Part shown: piece by piece, positions 62,426 to 64,000 of the stretch
How positions within the stretch are numbered: position 1 is the first letter of the stretch
Layout of the letters: each line of letters opens with the position of its first letter
DNA from: an uncultured Draconibacterium sp.
GTDB taxonomy: Bacteria; Bacteroidota; Bacteroidia; Bacteroidales; Prolixibacteraceae
DNA length: 64,000 bases
Direction: 5' to 3'
Assembly: GCF_963675065.1 (NCBI RefSeq)
Contig: NZ_OY775906.1
Location: forward strand, 2,024,001-2,088,000
The notes under the pieces: model-generated
Database searches by the model: none
What the model was told of the DNA's origin: nothing
What the model saw: the letters and a program-made list of their open reading frames with translations, nothing else
Translations under genes and position numbers: made by a program

Positions 62426-63910
62426 ATGAAAACAAACCGCAGAGATTTTTTTAAAGTAACCGGTGCAGTTGGAGCAGGAATTGCAGCCGGAGGACTAACA
62501 TCATGCAGTCAGCCACAAGCAGAGCAATCCGCTATGCAATTCATAAAAGATGCAGCCGTAAACAATAATCCGCAACAGTTTAATATGTGTGGTTATGCCG
62601 CACCGAAACTCGATAAAGTTCGGGTTGGTTTTGTAGGTATTGGCGACCGCGGATCGGGTGCAGTGCAACGAATGACTTTTATTGATGGCGTTGAAATTGT
62701 AGCCTTGTGCGATATCCGCCAGGCAGCAGTTGACGGTGCTCAGAAAATTCTTAGCGATGCCGGCCTACCAAAAGCAAAAGAATTTGTTGGCGACGAACAC
62801 GAATTTAAAAAACTTTGTGACAGTGGTCTTTGCGATCTGGTATACACCGCCACACCTTGGGAATGGCACGTGCCTGTTGGATTGGCAGCCATGGAAGGTG
62901 GTGCACATGCGGCACTTGAGGTTTCGGCAGCCAAAACCATGGACGAATGCTGGCAAATGGTAGAAACTTCAGAACGGACAAAAAAACATTGTGTAATTCT
63001 TGAGAACTGTTGTTACGACTTTTTTGAATTACTCACACTAAACATGGTTCGTCAGGGGGTTTTTGGCGATTTAATTCATGGCGAAGGAGCTTATATCCAC
63101 AACCTTGATTACTGGCATTTTAATAAGCCACAAGATGAAAAAATGACTGATGGCGCCTACACCAAAATGTGGCGTTTGCACGAAAATCAGCGTCAGGCGA
63201 ATGTTTATCCAACACACGGACTGGGACCGATTTGCCAGGCAATGAATATCAATCGTGGAGATAAAATGGATTATCTGACTGCAATGATCTCTGACGACTT
63301 TTCGCTGAAAAACCGCATTGAAGAAAAAGCCAAAGAAGATCCGTTCTTTGAAAAGTTTGTGGGCATGGATATGCGCGGCAACATGGATATGCAAATGATA
63401 CGCACCAACAAAGGCCGCACAATTCTTATTCAACACGATATTTCTTCACCGCGCCCCTACTCACGTATTCATATGCTAAGTGGTACAAAATGTTTTGCAC
63501 AAAAATGGCCACTTCAACACATTGCTTTTGGGCACGAAGTAGTTGACGAAACAGGAATGGAAGAACTGCGTGAAAAATATGAACCGGAAATTGTAAAACG
63601 GGTTGGAGAAATGGCCAAACAAGTTGGTGGTCATGGTGGTATGGATTTTATTATGGACTGGCGCCTGATTGATTGTTTGCGCAACGGACTTCCGGTTGAT
63701 ATGGATGTTTATGATGCAGCAGCATGGAGCTCAATAACTCCGTTAAGTGAATGGTCCATCGCCAACGGATCGGCACCTATTGAAGTGCCTGATTTTACAC
63801 GCGGTGCCTGGAAAACCAATAAACCTGTAGAACTTAATTTGGCTGGAGGCGGAACTACCAAAGTCAGAAACCTGACGAATGCCAACGCTGAAGGACAACT
63901 TGATATTTAA
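62426..63910 (+). CDS. GH109-type NAD-dependent glycosidase (Gfo/Idh/MocA family)
   Basis: 494 residues. An N-terminal Tat-type signal (NRRDFFKVTGAVGAG) with a possible lipobox Cys (LTSC) exports the folded protein. The Rossmann domain starts KVRVGFVGIGDRGSG (about 62-76). GH109-like motifs follow: CDLVYTATPWEWHVPVGLAAME, HCVILENCCYDFFELLTLNMVRQGVFGD, GAYIHNLDYW and YPTHGLGPICQAMNINRGD. GH109 enzymes hydrolyse alpha-N-acetylgalactosamine by a transient NAD oxidation. Plain oxidoreductase activity is an alternative, but the ENCCYDFFEL motif favours GH109. Monocistronic, ending at a perfect terminator. Confidence 0.85.
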   Translation: MKTNRRDFFKVTGAVGAGIAAGGLTSCSQPQAEQSAMQFIKDAAVNNNPQQFNMCGYAAPKLDKVRVGFVGIGDRGSGAVQRMTFIDGVEIVALCDIRQAAVDGAQKILSDAGLPKAKEFVGDEHEFKKLCDSGLCDLVYTATPWEWHVPVGLAAMEGGAHAALEVSAAKTMDECWQMVETSERTKKHCVILENCCYDFFELLTLNMVRQGVFGDLIHGEGAYIHNLDYWHFNKPQDEKMTDGAYTKMWRLHENQRQANVYPTHGLGPICQAMNINRGDKMDYLTAMISDDFSLKNRIEEKAKEDPFFEKFVGMDMRGNMDMQMIRTNKGRTILIQHDISSPRPYSRIHMLSGTKCFAQKWPLQHIAFGHEVVDETGMEELREKYEPEIVKRVGEMAKQVGGHGGMDFIMDWRLIDCLRNGLPVDMDVYDAAAWSSITPLSEWSIANGSAPIEVPDFTRGAWKTNKPVELNLAGGGTTKVRNLTNANAEGQLDI

Positions 63911-63932
63911 AACAAGAAACCACAATAAATTT

Positions 63933-63962
63933 GAAAGGGCAGTAATTACTGCCCTTTCTTTT
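63933..63962 (+). terminator. Terminator of the GH109-like gene
   Basis: A perfect 26-base palindrome at 63933-63958 (GAAAGGGCAGTAA and its reverse complement) followed by a T-run, 22 bases after the stop. Confidence 0.92.
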
Positions 63963-64000
63963 TACTCACTCTATTACCCTGAGTAATAGAACTAAATGTT

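Overview
The window looks like chromosomal DNA of a marine or anaerobic glycan-degrading member of the Bacteroidota, probably near Marinilabiliales/Prolixibacteraceae. This is an inference from gene content and promoter type, not from a marker gene. Supporting signs are: many secreted glycoside hydrolases (GH78, GH20, GH2, two GH92, one GH109-like); a CarboxypepD-regulatory/TonB receptor; a fused E1 alpha/beta 2-oxoacid dehydrogenase; a eukaryote/archaeal-type ProS; DUF4625 lipoproteins; LytS/LytTR signalling; generally weak Shine-Dalgarno sequences; and repeated matches to the Bacteroidota -7 element TAnnTTTG. I see no rRNA, tRNA, CRISPR array, transposase or prophage.

Layout. 1-5269: a four-gene plus-strand operon (HEAT-repeat protein cut by the window edge, processive GT2, TPR/YaiO barrel, LtaS-like phosphotransferase/sulfatase) that probably makes or decorates a surface polymer. 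5270-7583: hairpin repeats, a TPR protein and a 21-bp-periodic repeat array. 8455-12826: a minus-strand metal-uptake operon (Fur/Zur-type regulator, His/Cys-rich small protein, TonB receptor, two His-bearing DUF4625 lipoproteins) behind a perfect palindromic operator. 13079-15805: GH78 rhamnosidase. 16108-19697: tandem M14 peptidases, the first without its catalytic residues. 19901-20321: two similar, probably independent, small minus-strand transcription units. 20430-28919: a hexuronate catabolic block (TRAP transporter DctPQM, KDPG aldolase, KDG kinase, uronate isomerase UxaC, tagaturonate/fructuronate epimerase UxaE) with two candidate LacI-type operators. 29253-48944: GH20, a methyltransferase, RNase H, a GH2 beta-galactosidase, the E1 fusion, two DUF3857/transglutaminase-like proteins (one with its active site lost) and two GH92 lipoproteins. 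49188-55173: a VOC protein, a second 21-bp-periodic array plus a 7-bp tandem repeat, then tilS, pepT, an unknown gene and proS. 55272-63910: a low-complexity lipoprotein with a FadL-like porin, a lipoprotein/LytS kinase/LytTR regulator operon, an Omp85-type barrel and a GH109-like oxidoreductase.

How the genes fit together. The hydrolases release rhamnose, galactose, hexosamine and mannose; the block at 20971-28919 imports and degrades hexuronates. Mannonate oxidoreductase (UxuB) and dehydratase (UxuA), needed to join UxaE to KdgK, are not in the window.

The most unusual feature is a pair of intergenic arrays, 7331-7557 and 49608-49911. In each, a short motif (TGCGAGG or CCCCTTGGGG) recurs at exactly 21 bp, about two helical turns, with diverged A/T-richer or variable spacers. 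The half-sites tend to switch orientation across the array. Both arrays lie between convergently transcribed genes and end close to the stop codon of the minus-strand gene. They are too regular to be ordinary REP elements, and the repeats are too short for CRISPR. I do not recognise them as a named element.
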